A stretch of 64,000 nt of DNA from Rhizomicrobium sp. Lineage in GTDB: Bacteria; Pseudomonadota; Alphaproteobacteria; Micropepsales; Micropepsaceae. A program made the translations under genes and the position numbers. Position 1 is the first letter of the stretch, and each line of letters begins with the position of its first letter. This document shows positions 9,200 through 18,973 of the stretch, in pieces. The notes beneath the pieces were generated by a model that ran no database searches, was not told where the DNA came from, and was given only the letters and a program-made list of their open reading frames with translations. The DNA is taken from the NCBI GenBank assembly GCA_037200985.1, contig JBBCGJ010000001.1, forward strand, positions 2,208,756 through 2,272,755, written 5' to 3'.

Positions 9200-9231
9200 C
9201 ACCCGTCTCGGCGAGTCTCCCGAGGCGGGTG
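9200..9231. terminator. Stem-loop terminator between convergent genes
   Basis: CACCCGTCTCGG (9200-9211) pairs with CCGAGGCGGGTG (9220-9231), a 12-bp stem with one G-T wobble and an 8-base loop. TTGTTCTG follows on the plus strand. It lies between two convergent genes and could stop both. Confidence 0.65.
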
Positions 9232-9249
9232 TTGTTCTGCGCCGAAGTC

Positions 9250-11859
9250 TCAGAACAGTCCCAACGCCTTCCACGGTCCGGCGGCCAGCGCCGGCACCAG
9301 CACAACGACCCAGGCAACCAATCCGCCCGCCGCCGCCGCGCCGGTCAGATCGGTGACGCGCGAATTGGCGCGCAGGATCTCGGCGGCGTTCAGCCGGTTC
9401 ACCGCGACGACGATCGGCAGCATCCAGACGAAGGACAGCGCGTTCAGGACGATCGCCAGCGCGGCATAGCGCGGATCGGCGCCCAGGACCCCGCAGAGCA
9501 GAACCCAGGCCGGACAGGCGAATGCCGCGGCGATCGCCACGATCCGCAGCGGCATCGCCACGCGGCCGCGCGCATCCACGGCGCGGAACAAGGCATAGAG
9601 CCAGAACACGCCGAACACCGCGCGCCAGAACGGCTGGATCAGCGGCTGACCGTGCCGCCGCTGCCAGCGCCAGCTTTTCCATAGCCAGAACGCGGCATAG
9701 AGGCCTGCCGTGGCCAGGCCCATGAGCAGAAACTTCGCCGGGTGGACGGGAAAGAAAAATCCGTCATCGGCATGGGCGTCGTCGGCGCGCAGCCCGTGCC
9801 GCACCGCGAACGCCGTCGCAGCCAGGAGCGCCGCCGTCACGAGCAGCACCAGCAGGGTCAGCACGAAGGCGCGCCACCACGTCCCGGTCTCGTCGCCGAT
9901 CGTGCCGCCCGCCATGGACGTCAGGTCGAGATTCCACCGATTGCTGTTGCTTGCGGCGTCGGCGTCGTTCGCGGCGCCCGGCACCGCCGGGGCCTTCAGC
10001 ACGTCGTCGTCGCGGCCGGCGAGCCGGTAGTCGAGCGTCAGCGTGTCGCCGCTGCGCGTCACGTTCAGCGCGTAGCGGAACGCCGCGCCGTCGATGGCTG
10101 CCGCCGGCGGCGCCGGCGGACGACGACCCGGCGTCACGAGAACGACGGTGTGTTCCTTGTTGACCGCGGACGGGAGCTGGTAGGGCGTGGTCCGCGCGCC
10201 GCTCGGCACCTTGTCATAGGCGTCGAGGCTCGAAGCCTTCACCGGAAAACTGCGCAGCAGCTTGCCGCGCCGAAGATCGTCCGGCGGCAGGCGATAGGCC
10301 TCCACCGTGACGAGCCGGTTCGCGTCGCGGTCGTCGGCGACCGCCAGCGGCTTCTCGCGCACCAGCCCCGGATACATCCCGACGTAGAAATTCAAATAAT
10401 TGCTGTCCGTTTTCGCCAGCGACTTGTTGGCGAGATCGTTGCGCATCGAATCCGCCTGCGCGCCGGTATAGGTCGTCACCACGCCCAGCCTCAGCGCCGG
10501 GCGCGATCCCTGCGACAGCTCATAGCGCTCCACCGTGCGATAGTTCGGCGCCGCCAGATGCGGCTTCGGCATGTGTTCGAGGCTCGTCTGGCCCGGCGCG
10601 ATCGGGAGCGCCCAGCCATAATCGACCGGCGCCAGATCGGGGAACCGTCCGCCGGCATGCGCGCTCGTGGGATCGATCCAATACGACCGTCCCCCGAGCC
10701 TGACCTCCACGATGGCGTGATCGTAGATGTTCGCCGCCGGCGCCATCTGCGGCAGCACGGGACCGGTCTTGGTGTCGGTGAGCGCGACATAGGCCTCGAC
10801 GCCGAGGCGGCGCAGCATCGCGACCAAAAGCGCGGACTTGTCCTTGCAATCGCCGTAGCCGGACCGGAACGTTTCTGCCGGACTGCGCGGCCGGAAAGAA
10901 TTGTTGCCGATCGAAAGGCTGACATAGCGCAGATCGTCCTCGACCAGCCGCACCGCCTCGGTGATGCGGTCGCCGGGTTTCGGGTATTTGCGCGCGATGG
11001 CGTCGACCCGCGCCGCGAGCTCAGCCGGCAAAGCGCCCGCCGCGTAGCGCGGCATCGCCCAGTCCACCACCTGGCCCCAGGAGGTGAAGCTCGACAGCGA
11101 AATCGAACCCCAGGTCGGATACCAGTCGGGCGTGCCGTCCTCGCCGGCAACCGGCTCGCCATCGACGCTGCGCCACTCATAGGATACCAGCGTGCCGTCA
11201 TGCGCGAGCACCGGCTTCAACGCCGTCTTGCGGTTTCGGATCGTCAGCGGCCGGGCCGCCGGCCACAGCACGCGGTAGCGCATCATCTCCAGGGGCACCG
11301 ACCATTCGGTCTTGAAGCTGGCGAAGAACTGATCGGGCCAGAACGGCAGGCGCGACTCCCAGCTATAGGAGACGTCGACGATATCGCCGACCTCGACGTC
11401 GTCGATCTCGACATGAACCGTCTTCACCCCGTCGAAAATGCCGCTGTCGGAATCGGATTCGCGCTCCATCAAGCGGACATTCGCGCCGGGCAGGCGGTCA
11501 TAGGCCTTGCCGCCGCGCAGGACGCGCAGCCGGTTCAGCACGACATGGTCGAAGGCCGGATCGTAGTCGATGTCGACCCGCGCCGCCTGTTCCAGCCCGT
11601 TGCGGTCGGTGACGAGATAGACGCTGCGGCTGAAGAAGGTCTCGTGCGCGCCGTCCGGCCGGACCTGGGTGTCGGACAAGAGATCGTAGACGCCGTTCGC
11701 CACTTGGCGCATGCGCGCGGCCCGCGGCTGCGGGACGGGCAGATCCTGAACCCAGCGCGCGGCCGGCCCGCGCCCGACCTCATCGTCGGCCGCAGCCGCG
11801 GACACAAATTGGCTCGCGGCAGCCAGCGCGAGCACCAACAACCGGAAAACAAACCTCAC
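9250..11859 (-). CDS. DUF3857/transglutaminase-like membrane protein
   Basis: An 869-residue exported protein. A signal peptide (1-24) is followed by a DUF3857 beta domain (about 60-240) and a transglutaminase-like cysteine-protease fold with a complete apparent triad: Cys338 in GYGDCKDKS, His381 in YDHAIVEV, and Asp396 in WIDPTS. A beta-rich region leads to a C-terminal block of about six membrane helices (from about 655). Known relatives are uncharacterised exported proteins; protease or amidase activity is inferred from the triad. The sulfatase gene lies 48 bp upstream on the same strand, so they may be co-transcribed. Confidence 0.82.
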   Translation of the reverse strand: MRFVFRLLVLALAAASQFVSAAAADDEVGRGPAARWVQDLPVPQPRAARMRQVANGVYDLLSDTQVRPDGAHETFFSRSVYLVTDRNGLEQAARVDIDYDPAFDHVVLNRLRVLRGGKAYDRLPGANVRLMERESDSDSGIFDGVKTVHVEIDDVEVGDIVDVSYSWESRLPFWPDQFFASFKTEWSVPLEMMRYRVLWPAARPLTIRNRKTALKPVLAHDGTLVSYEWRSVDGEPVAGEDGTPDWYPTWGSISLSSFTSWGQVVDWAMPRYAAGALPAELAARVDAIARKYPKPGDRITEAVRLVEDDLRYVSLSIGNNSFRPRSPAETFRSGYGDCKDKSALLVAMLRRLGVEAYVALTDTKTGPVLPQMAPAANIYDHAIVEVRLGGRSYWIDPTSAHAGGRFPDLAPVDYGWALPIAPGQTSLEHMPKPHLAAPNYRTVERYELSQGSRPALRLGVVTTYTGAQADSMRNDLANKSLAKTDSNYLNFYVGMYPGLVREKPLAVADDRDANRLVTVEAYRLPPDDLRRGKLLRSFPVKASSLDAYDKVPSGARTTPYQLPSAVNKEHTVVLVTPGRRPPAPPAAAIDGAAFRYALNVTRSGDTLTLDYRLAGRDDDVLKAPAVPGAANDADAASNSNRWNLDLTSMAGGTIGDETGTWWRAFVLTLLVLLVTAALLAATAFAVRHGLRADDAHADDGFFFPVHPAKFLLMGLATAGLYAAFWLWKSWRWQRRHGQPLIQPFWRAVFGVFWLYALFRAVDARGRVAMPLRIVAIAAAFACPAWVLLCGVLGADPRYAALAIVLNALSFVWMLPIVVAVNRLNAAEILRANSRVTDLTGAAAAGGLVAWVVVLVPALAAGPWKALGLF

Positions 11860-11907
11860 GAATGCCCTATGATCGACAGCCCCGTGCGAGTGTAGCGCGA
11901 TTGCGCC

Positions 11908-13545
<1,638 letters not shown>

Positions 13546-13572
13546 TCAAAAGGAAACGCTTCGAAGCTGACG

Positions 13573-14514
13573 TTACGTCCCTTCCGCGCCGATCCGCGCC
13601 AGCCAGGAGCGCGCGCCTGACAGGCTTCTGAAATCTTCCAGGCACCGGGCCTCGACGCCGCCATAGGTGTCCGCCGCCATCCCGCGCAGCGCCGCGCCGG
13701 GGCCGAGTTCGAGAAAGGCCGTCGCGCCGGCTTCGATGCAGCCCTGCAGGCAGTCGGCCCACCGCACCGTGTGCGATATCTGGGTCGCCAGCTTGTCGAG
13801 GCCGCTCTCGGCATCGAGCACCGGCGAGGCATCGATCCCGCTCAGAAGGCGCGTGCCGGATGGCGGCGCGGGTTTCACCGGAACACGGCGGAGGATTTCG
13901 CGGAATTCGACGGAGGCCGCGGCGAGCCGCTTGGTGTGCGATGCCACCTCCACCGGAACGTCGACCCTGGACGCGTTCATCGCTTTCGCCTCGGCGGCGA
14001 GGCCGTTCAGCGCCGCGCGGCTTCCGCCGATCACGAAGGCATCGCCGGGGTTGACGATCGCGACCGCGGCATCGTGGCGTGCGCACAATCCGTCGACGGC
14101 GTCGCGCGAGAGGCCGCGGACGAACAGCATCCCGTCCCCGGGCAGCGAGTGTGCGTCCATCGCGTCGGCCCGGCGCGCGACGAGATCCAGCGTGTCGGTC
14201 ATGTCCAAAAGACCTGCGACGCCCCAGGCCGCCACCTCGCCGACGCTATATCCGGCAACGACGATCCCGCCCGGCAGCGTCTCGCGCAGCGCCGCCGCCG
14301 CGGCCAGGGCCTGCAGCGTGCAGAGGATCTGACCGGCGCGGTCGCGATGCAGGGCCTCGCTGCTTTCGGTGCGGACAAGCTCGCGCGGATCGCGGCCGCG
14401 CAGCAACGTCGCCGCGTGCGCGAACAGGCCAGCCGCCTCCGGCGCCTCGCCGGTCAGGGCGAACATGCCGGGATGCTGCCGGCCCTGTCCGGAGCACAGG
14501 ATCGCAAGCGTCAT
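13573..14514 (-). CDS. mdcH: Malonate decarboxylase epsilon subunit (malonyl-CoA:ACP transacylase)
   Basis: The 313-residue protein has the acyltransferase fold: an early GQG (9-11), the nucleophile motif GYSVGE with Ser90, and ASHTKRL with the catalytic histidine in the second half. In the decarboxylase system MdcH loads malonyl from malonyl-CoA onto the carrier protein to start the catalytic cycle. Its position as last gene of the mdc operon, 9 bp after the transporter, separates it from the FabD of fatty-acid synthesis. Confidence 0.9.
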   Translation of the reverse strand: MTLAILCSGQGRQHPGMFALTGEAPEAAGLFAHAATLLRGRDPRELVRTESSEALHRDRAGQILCTLQALAAAAALRETLPGGIVVAGYSVGEVAAWGVAGLLDMTDTLDLVARRADAMDAHSLPGDGMLFVRGLSRDAVDGLCARHDAAVAIVNPGDAFVIGGSRAALNGLAAEAKAMNASRVDVPVEVASHTKRLAAASVEFREILRRVPVKPAPPSGTRLLSGIDASPVLDAESGLDKLATQISHTVRWADCLQGCIEAGATAFLELGPGAALRGMAADTYGGVEARCLEDFRSLSGARSWLARIGAEGT

Positions 14515-14523
14515 GGCGCCGCC

Positions 14524-15474
14524 TCACTGCGGATAGAGCACCCCGATCGCGACCGCCATGGTCACGATGCTGAACACGGTGCTGGCGGTGACCATGGAGC
14601 CGGCGCTCGCGGAGTCCAAACGATAATTCACGGCGAACAATATCCCGAAGAATCCCGACGGCACCGCGGCGAGCAGGATCGCGATCTTCGCGACGTCCGT
14701 GGGCACAGGCAGGACGAAGACGATGGCGGCCGTCAGCAGCGGCCGGATGACGTCGGCCAGGCCGGTCGCGCCCACCACGTTCCAGTCCAGCCGGAACGCC
14801 TGCGACGACAGAACCAGGCCCGTCAGGAACAGCGCGACTCCGGGAGCCGCCTCGCCGACGAGCCTCAGGCACGCCCGCGCGACGGGATCGAGCGACAAGC
14901 CGGTCAGGGAGAACAGGATGCCGAGCGCCGGGCCCAGGACGACAGGCTTGGTGACCGCGCGCCTGAGTGCGCCGAGAATTCGCATCGCCCGGGAGCCGGT
15001 CGCTGCTTCGGGCTTGTGCAGACTCATCTCGACCAGGATCAGCGAGAGCGGACTGATGATGATCGAGCCGGCCGCCAGCGCGACCGCCAGCGGCACCGTT
15101 CCGCCGGGTCCGATCACCGACGAGGCGATGGGCAGGCCGACGCCCGCGAGGTTGGGGAAGGCGATGGTCAGCGCCTGCAGCGACGCGTCGGCCTTGGAGG
15201 TCTGCGCAAAGGCCCGGGAATAGAAATACCAGGCGAGGAACACCGCCAGCATCATGCCGCCGAAGATGACGAACAGCGGCGCCTGCGCCAGCATCTCGCG
15301 GCGCGGGGCGCTGGCCGTCGCAACGAACAGCGACGCCGGCAGGGCGAAACTCATGACCAGCGCATTGAGCCCGTCGACATGGTGGTTCTCGACGAGACGA
15401 TACCGCCCGGCGCCATAGCCGAGCAGCAGCACGAAGAACACCGGCGCCAACGCCAGCAGGATCGCTTCGGTCAT
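14524..15474 (-). CDS. mdcF: AEC-family transporter, probable malonate carrier (MdcF-like)
   Basis: A 316-residue membrane protein with about ten hydrophobic helices (for example ILLALAPVFFVLLLGYGAG at the start and a late SMVTASTVFSIVTMAVAIGV), matching the auxin-efflux-carrier family. MdcF proteins of this family accompany malonate decarboxylase genes and are the likely malonate importer. The ATG at 15474 overlaps the mdcB stop as ATGA, and a GTG at 15480 is the alternative. The malonate assignment comes from context rather than from a substrate motif. Confidence 0.85.
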   Translation of the reverse strand: MTEAILLALAPVFFVLLLGYGAGRYRLVENHHVDGLNALVMSFALPASLFVATASAPRREMLAQAPLFVIFGGMMLAVFLAWYFYSRAFAQTSKADASLQALTIAFPNLAGVGLPIASSVIGPGGTVPLAVALAAGSIIISPLSLILVEMSLHKPEAATGSRAMRILGALRRAVTKPVVLGPALGILFSLTGLSLDPVARACLRLVGEAAPGVALFLTGLVLSSQAFRLDWNVVGATGLADVIRPLLTAAIVFVLPVPTDVAKIAILLAAVPSGFFGILFAVNYRLDSASAGSMVTASTVFSIVTMAVAIGVLYPQ

Positions 15475-16361
15475 CGCCACGGCGGTCTTTCATTCGCATG
15501 GACGAACAGGGTCATGGCGAGCAGGTCGGCCGAGCCGCCGGGACTGAGCCTCTGCGCGACGAAATTCTCATGGATCGATTGGGCATGGGCGCGCCAGCCC
15601 GGCTGGCCGACGCCGCCCGCCTCGAGAAAGCGCCGCGCGGCCCGCTGAGCGAAGCGAAGGCCCGCCGGTCCGCCGCGATGCAGCAGGTTGGTGTCTTCGA
15701 GGATCGCGATCAGCGCCAGACAGGCTTCGACCCGCGCCGCCTCGCAGTCGTCGGGCGCCTTGCGGGCGCCGCGCCGCAGGGCGGGTACGCCCACGCCATA
15801 GACGCTGGGAAATCCCCTTGCCGCTTCCAAGCGGGCGCCGCCGGCGCCGAAGCGGCGGCGCGCCCCGCTGCCGTGGCTGTGCAGAAGCACGGGACCGTCG
15901 AGGATGCTCGCACCCCAAAGCTGCGAAACCGTATCGCCCAGGGACCATGTCGGATCGCTCCATCCGGCGGCCCGCGCGCCGGCCGCCGCGCAGAGGAGGC
16001 CCAGACCGAAAATCGCGCCGCGATGCGTGTTGATCCCCGAGGTCGCGGCGAACATGGCGGCCTCGGCTTCCAGACCGATGATCCTCAGACGTCCCATCCC
16101 CTCGCCGCGCGCGCCGGCATCCGCCAGGGCGCCGAAGTGGGGCTCGATGGCCGCGGCGCTGCGGCGGAACGTGTCCACGTCCATATCGGCGTGACTGCCG
16201 GAGTCGATGTGACTCACGAGGCCGGGCTTCGGCCAGGTCTCCAGCTCCAGCAGAAGGCAGTCGACGGCGCTGGCCGCGATGGCGCCGGCACCGCGGATGT
16301 GCCACGGGCGCGCCACCGAAGGACGAGGGCGGGCCACGCCCGGCGCCGGACCGGGCGTCAT
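15471..16361 (-). CDS. mdcB: Triphosphoribosyl-dephospho-CoA synthase (MdcB/CitG family)
   Basis: The 296-residue enzyme makes the precursor of the decarboxylase prosthetic group from dephospho-CoA and ATP. Family segments are ELETWPKPGLVSHIDSGSH, MDVDTF, GINTHRGAIF and ILEDTNLLHRGG. The frame stays open upstream to 16967, but that extension lies antiparallel within the mdcG frame and looks like shadow coding. The ATG at 16361 overlaps the mdcG stop as ATGA and is the natural start. Its stop overlaps the transporter start in the same way. Confidence 0.92.
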   Translation of the reverse strand: MTPGPAPGVARPRPSVARPWHIRGAGAIAASAVDCLLLELETWPKPGLVSHIDSGSHADMDVDTFRRSAAAIEPHFGALADAGARGEGMGRLRIIGLEAEAAMFAATSGINTHRGAIFGLGLLCAAAGARAAGWSDPTWSLGDTVSQLWGASILDGPVLLHSHGSGARRRFGAGGARLEAARGFPSVYGVGVPALRRGARKAPDDCEAARVEACLALIAILEDTNLLHRGGPAGLRFAQRAARRFLEAGGVGQPGWRAHAQSIHENFVAQRLSPGGSADLLAMTLFVHANERPPWR

Positions 16362-17038
16362 GACGACATCTCCTCGCGGAGGAACAGGCGCGCATCGAGC
16401 AGGGCGACGCCGCGGGCGGATTTGACCAGGATCTCGCGCGCGCCCGTCCGGATTTCGCGCCAGTTCACGGCGGCGCCATCGTCGCGGATCAGTTCGCCGT
16501 CCACGCGCATCGGCGCCGAGGCCTCGATCGCCGCGATGCCCGCGGTGAGGCAGGGAAGATCCGTATCGCGATGGACGTGCAGCAGAAGGTCCAGATCGGA
16601 GCGGCCGGTCAGGTAGTCCAGGCCCGTGAGCGCGTGCCAGGCGAGGCTGCCGAACACGCGCGCGTCCACGCCGTGTTCCGCGGCGAGTTCGTCGAGATCG
16701 TAGAGGGCCGGCCACCAGGCGCGCGGCGCCAGGCGGCTGACCGAACTCAGCGTCGGCGGCGGCGCGGTCGAGACGATATGCTCGGGCGGCACGACGAAGG
16801 ACAGCCGCCGCTTGCCGGCGGAAGGCGGCAATGGCAGGCCCAGGGGAACGCCGGGACGCTCGCCGGGCGCGGCGCGCCGCCCGATCAACGGCCAGCCCTT
16901 GTCGACCCACTGCGCCACGAGCGGTTCGGCGGCCAGATCCTTCCGGGTCGCGAGCAGCGAATGCCACGCCGCCAGGCTGACATAGATCAGCTCGTGCCGG
17001 CGCATCGGCCGGTCAATGGGTCTGAAGTGCAAGGTCAT
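16358..17038 (-). CDS. mdcG: Malonate decarboxylase holo-ACP synthase (phosphoribosyl-dephospho-CoA transferase)
   Basis: A 226-residue nucleotidyltransferase that attaches the phosphoribosyl-dephospho-CoA group to the Ser of the carrier subunit. The catalytic signature is GSLAWHALTGLDYLTGRSDL, with the metal-binding DLDLL directly after it (about residues 130-154). The N-terminal RRHELIYVS matches MdcG proteins. The ATG at 17038 has GGAG upstream but overlaps mdcE by 26 bp; an ATG at 17005 would leave a 7-bp gap. I kept the longer form. Confidence 0.92.
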   Translation of the reverse strand: MTLHFRPIDRPMRRHELIYVSLAAWHSLLATRKDLAAEPLVAQWVDKGWPLIGRRAAPGERPGVPLGLPLPPSAGKRRLSFVVPPEHIVSTAPPPTLSSVSRLAPRAWWPALYDLDELAAEHGVDARVFGSLAWHALTGLDYLTGRSDLDLLLHVHRDTDLPCLTAGIAAIEASAPMRVDGELIRDDGAAVNWREIRTGAREILVKSARGVALLDARLFLREEMSS

Positions 17039-17735
17039 GGACGCGCTCCGCGATATCCCGTGCCTTCAACCGGCCGCCGCGCTGCTTGCCGAGCTCGCCC
17101 CGCCGGTCGCGGGCATCGGGCATGTCGGCGAGAAGCGCCTCCAGCTGGTCGACCAGCGGAACGGCTGGCTCCCAGGTCAGATGCACCGCCCCGGTCTGTG
17201 CGAGATTTTGCAGGCCCGGCGCGAACACCGGCGTGGACTTGGCCTTCGCCTCGAGGACCTCCATCGACAGCTTCGTCACCTTGGACATCGACGGCAGGTC
17301 CATCACGGCCGGAGTGGCGCCCGGCAATCCCACCAGCACGCGCGTCGCCATCGCCGTCGCCAGGAACGCGCCGGCGGCGGTGTGGCCGTAAAGCAGACCG
17401 ATGGTCGGCCGCCCCTGGATGTCCGCGAAGATGAGGGATTTGGCGAGATGGGAGAGAAACTCGTTCAGCCCCAGGAGTTCATCGCGCTTGCTCATGCGCT
17501 GGCTGTCGCTGTCGACGACGACCAGGATCGGACCGCTGCCGGTCTCGAGCGAATCCAGGACGAACCGGGACAGGCGGATCGCCTCATCCACGCCCACCGC
17601 CGTCCGATTCGCGACGCCGATGACCAGGGCGCGGCCGCCGGCGCGCAACGCACCCGATCCGAACAGCACGCCGCCATCGGTCTTCACGTCATGGCCGCCG
17701 GGAAACAGCGCGGCAAGGACATCATCGAGCATCAT
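17013..17735 (-). CDS. mdcE: Malonate decarboxylase gamma subunit
   Basis: The 240-residue subunit belongs to the carboxyltransferase/crotonase-like fold and works with MdcD to decarboxylate malonyl on the carrier protein. Clear family stretches are LVVVDSDSQRMSKRDELLG, GLLYGHTAAGAFLATAMA and VMDLPSMSKVTKL. The open frame extends far upstream inside mdcD, but the ATG at 17735 overlaps the mdcD stop as ATGA and starts MMLDDVLAALFP, so it was chosen. It lies between mdcD and mdcG in the operon. Confidence 0.93.
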   Translation of the reverse strand: MMLDDVLAALFPGGHDVKTDGGVLFGSGALRAGGRALVIGVANRTAVGVDEAIRLSRFVLDSLETGSGPILVVVDSDSQRMSKRDELLGLNEFLSHLAKSLIFADIQGRPTIGLLYGHTAAGAFLATAMATRVLVGLPGATPAVMDLPSMSKVTKLSMEVLEAKAKSTPVFAPGLQNLAQTGAVHLTWEPAVPLVDQLEALLADMPDARDRRGELGKQRGGRLKARDIAERVHDLALQTH

Positions 17736-18646
17736 GGCTGGTCCTTCCGCACTCTGTCGGCGATCAGGATGAATTGACCCGCGGGCATTCCCGGGATCGC
17801 GGCGGCGTCCGCGATGCCCTCCGCCGCCCAGATGTCGAGGGCATCGGCGCAGGCGCCGAACCGCTTCAGCCGGTCTTCCAGGCGCGCCTGCTCGGCACGC
17901 AGGATGTCGACACCGAAACCGCCGACCGAACCGAGCAGGTCCAAAGCGGCGGCGCGGAAAGCCAGAACGGTATCGTCGGCGAAGGCGTCGGCGCCGCCGA
18001 GCAGCCGCCGATGCTTGCCGCCCATGGTGCGCCAGACCAGCGCGCGGTCCTTGGAATCGAACTCCTCGACGCCGCGATTGGTCTCGATGACCTCCGGGCC
18101 GGACACCGCGATGCGGCCCTGCTCCGACACCGCGAGCGCCGAACAGCAGGCGGCGATCAAACCGCCGCCGCCATAGCATCCGGCGCGGCCGCCGATCAGC
18201 CCCACAACCTTGACGCCCGCAAGCCGGGCTTCGATGACGGCGCGCATGATCTCGGCGATGGCGAGCTCGCCGGCATTGGCCTCCTGCAGGCGCACGCCGC
18301 CGGTATCGAACAGGATCAGCACCGGGACGGACTTGATGTCCCGCGCGGCGCGCAGCAGGCCGGTCAGCTTGGCGCCATGCACTTCGCCGAAGGCGCCGCC
18401 CATGAAGCGGCCTTCCTGCGCCGCGACGAACACCGACGATCCGCCCAGCATGCCGCGGCCGACGACGATGCCGTCGTCGAATTCCTCGGGGAGATCGAAC
18501 ACTTTCAGATGCGGGCTGATCTCGCGCTGTTCCGGCCCGATGAACTCCCCGAAGCTTCCCGCATCGAGCAGCAGGTCGACGCGCCTACGCGCCGAGACCT
18601 CGTACCAGCTCGTCATTTCGTCGGACGGGGAATGGACTGCGCTCAT
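17732..18646 (-). CDS. mdcD: Malonate decarboxylase beta subunit
   Basis: A 304-residue carboxyltransferase-like subunit that pairs with MdcE to release CO2 from malonyl-S-ACP. It shows FDTGGVRLQEANAGE, the glycine-rich oxyanion region GGRAGCYGGGGLIAACC, and SGPEVIETNRGVEEFD, all typical of MdcD. The ATG overlaps the mdcC stop by four bases and the stop overlaps mdcE by four, which implies tight translational coupling and balanced subunit production. Confidence 0.94.
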   Translation of the reverse strand: MSAVHSPSDEMTSWYEVSARRRVDLLLDAGSFGEFIGPEQREISPHLKVFDLPEEFDDGIVVGRGMLGGSSVFVAAQEGRFMGGAFGEVHGAKLTGLLRAARDIKSVPVLILFDTGGVRLQEANAGELAIAEIMRAVIEARLAGVKVVGLIGGRAGCYGGGGLIAACCSALAVSEQGRIAVSGPEVIETNRGVEEFDSKDRALVWRTMGGKHRRLLGGADAFADDTVLAFRAAALDLLGSVGGFGVDILRAEQARLEDRLKRFGACADALDIWAAEGIADAAAIPGMPAGQFILIADRVRKDQP

Positions 18647-18957
18647 CGGCCGTCCTCCATCAAGCGGACCGCCTGCGCCAGGCGGAGCGCGACGGTGTCC
18701 GGCCGCGCGCCGCCGTCATTGATGGAGAACCTGAGCCCGCCCGTCGGGTAGCGCTCGACGAAGTCGGCGATCACGGCGCTCCACACCTCGCCGAAGCCCT
18801 CGGCCGCGGTCTTGATCTCCACCAGGCATTCGCCATCGGGCAGCACGCGCTCCGCGAGCACCTCCAGATTGCCGGACGCCACGACGCCGATGATCGCCAT
18901 CTTCCGGGCGCCGCCGGCACGCTGCCCGACCGTGTGATGAAAATTCAGATCTTCCAT
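18643..18957 (-). CDS. mdcC: Malonate decarboxylase acyl-carrier subunit (delta)
   Basis: The 104-residue carrier protein bears the phosphoribosyl-dephospho-CoA group on Ser28 in VASGNLEVL, the characteristic MdcC site. LPDGECLVEIKT and RFSINDGGARPDTVALRLAQA complete the family pattern. The ATG at 18957 (MEDLNFHHTVGQ) was chosen over an upstream extension to 19071 that lies inside mdcA and lacks similarity. It sits 16 bp after mdcA and overlaps mdcD by four bases. Confidence 0.93.
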   Translation of the reverse strand: MEDLNFHHTVGQRAGGARKMAIIGVVASGNLEVLAERVLPDGECLVEIKTAAEGFGEVWSAVIADFVERYPTGGLRFSINDGGARPDTVALRLAQAVRLMEDGR

Positions 18958-18973
18958 GGCGCCGTTCCCCTTC

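Noticed and set aside
15471-16967. Open frame extending mdcB to 498 residues
   Set aside because: The upstream part overlaps all of mdcG and lacks family similarity. The ATG at 16361 forms a perfect ATGA overlap.
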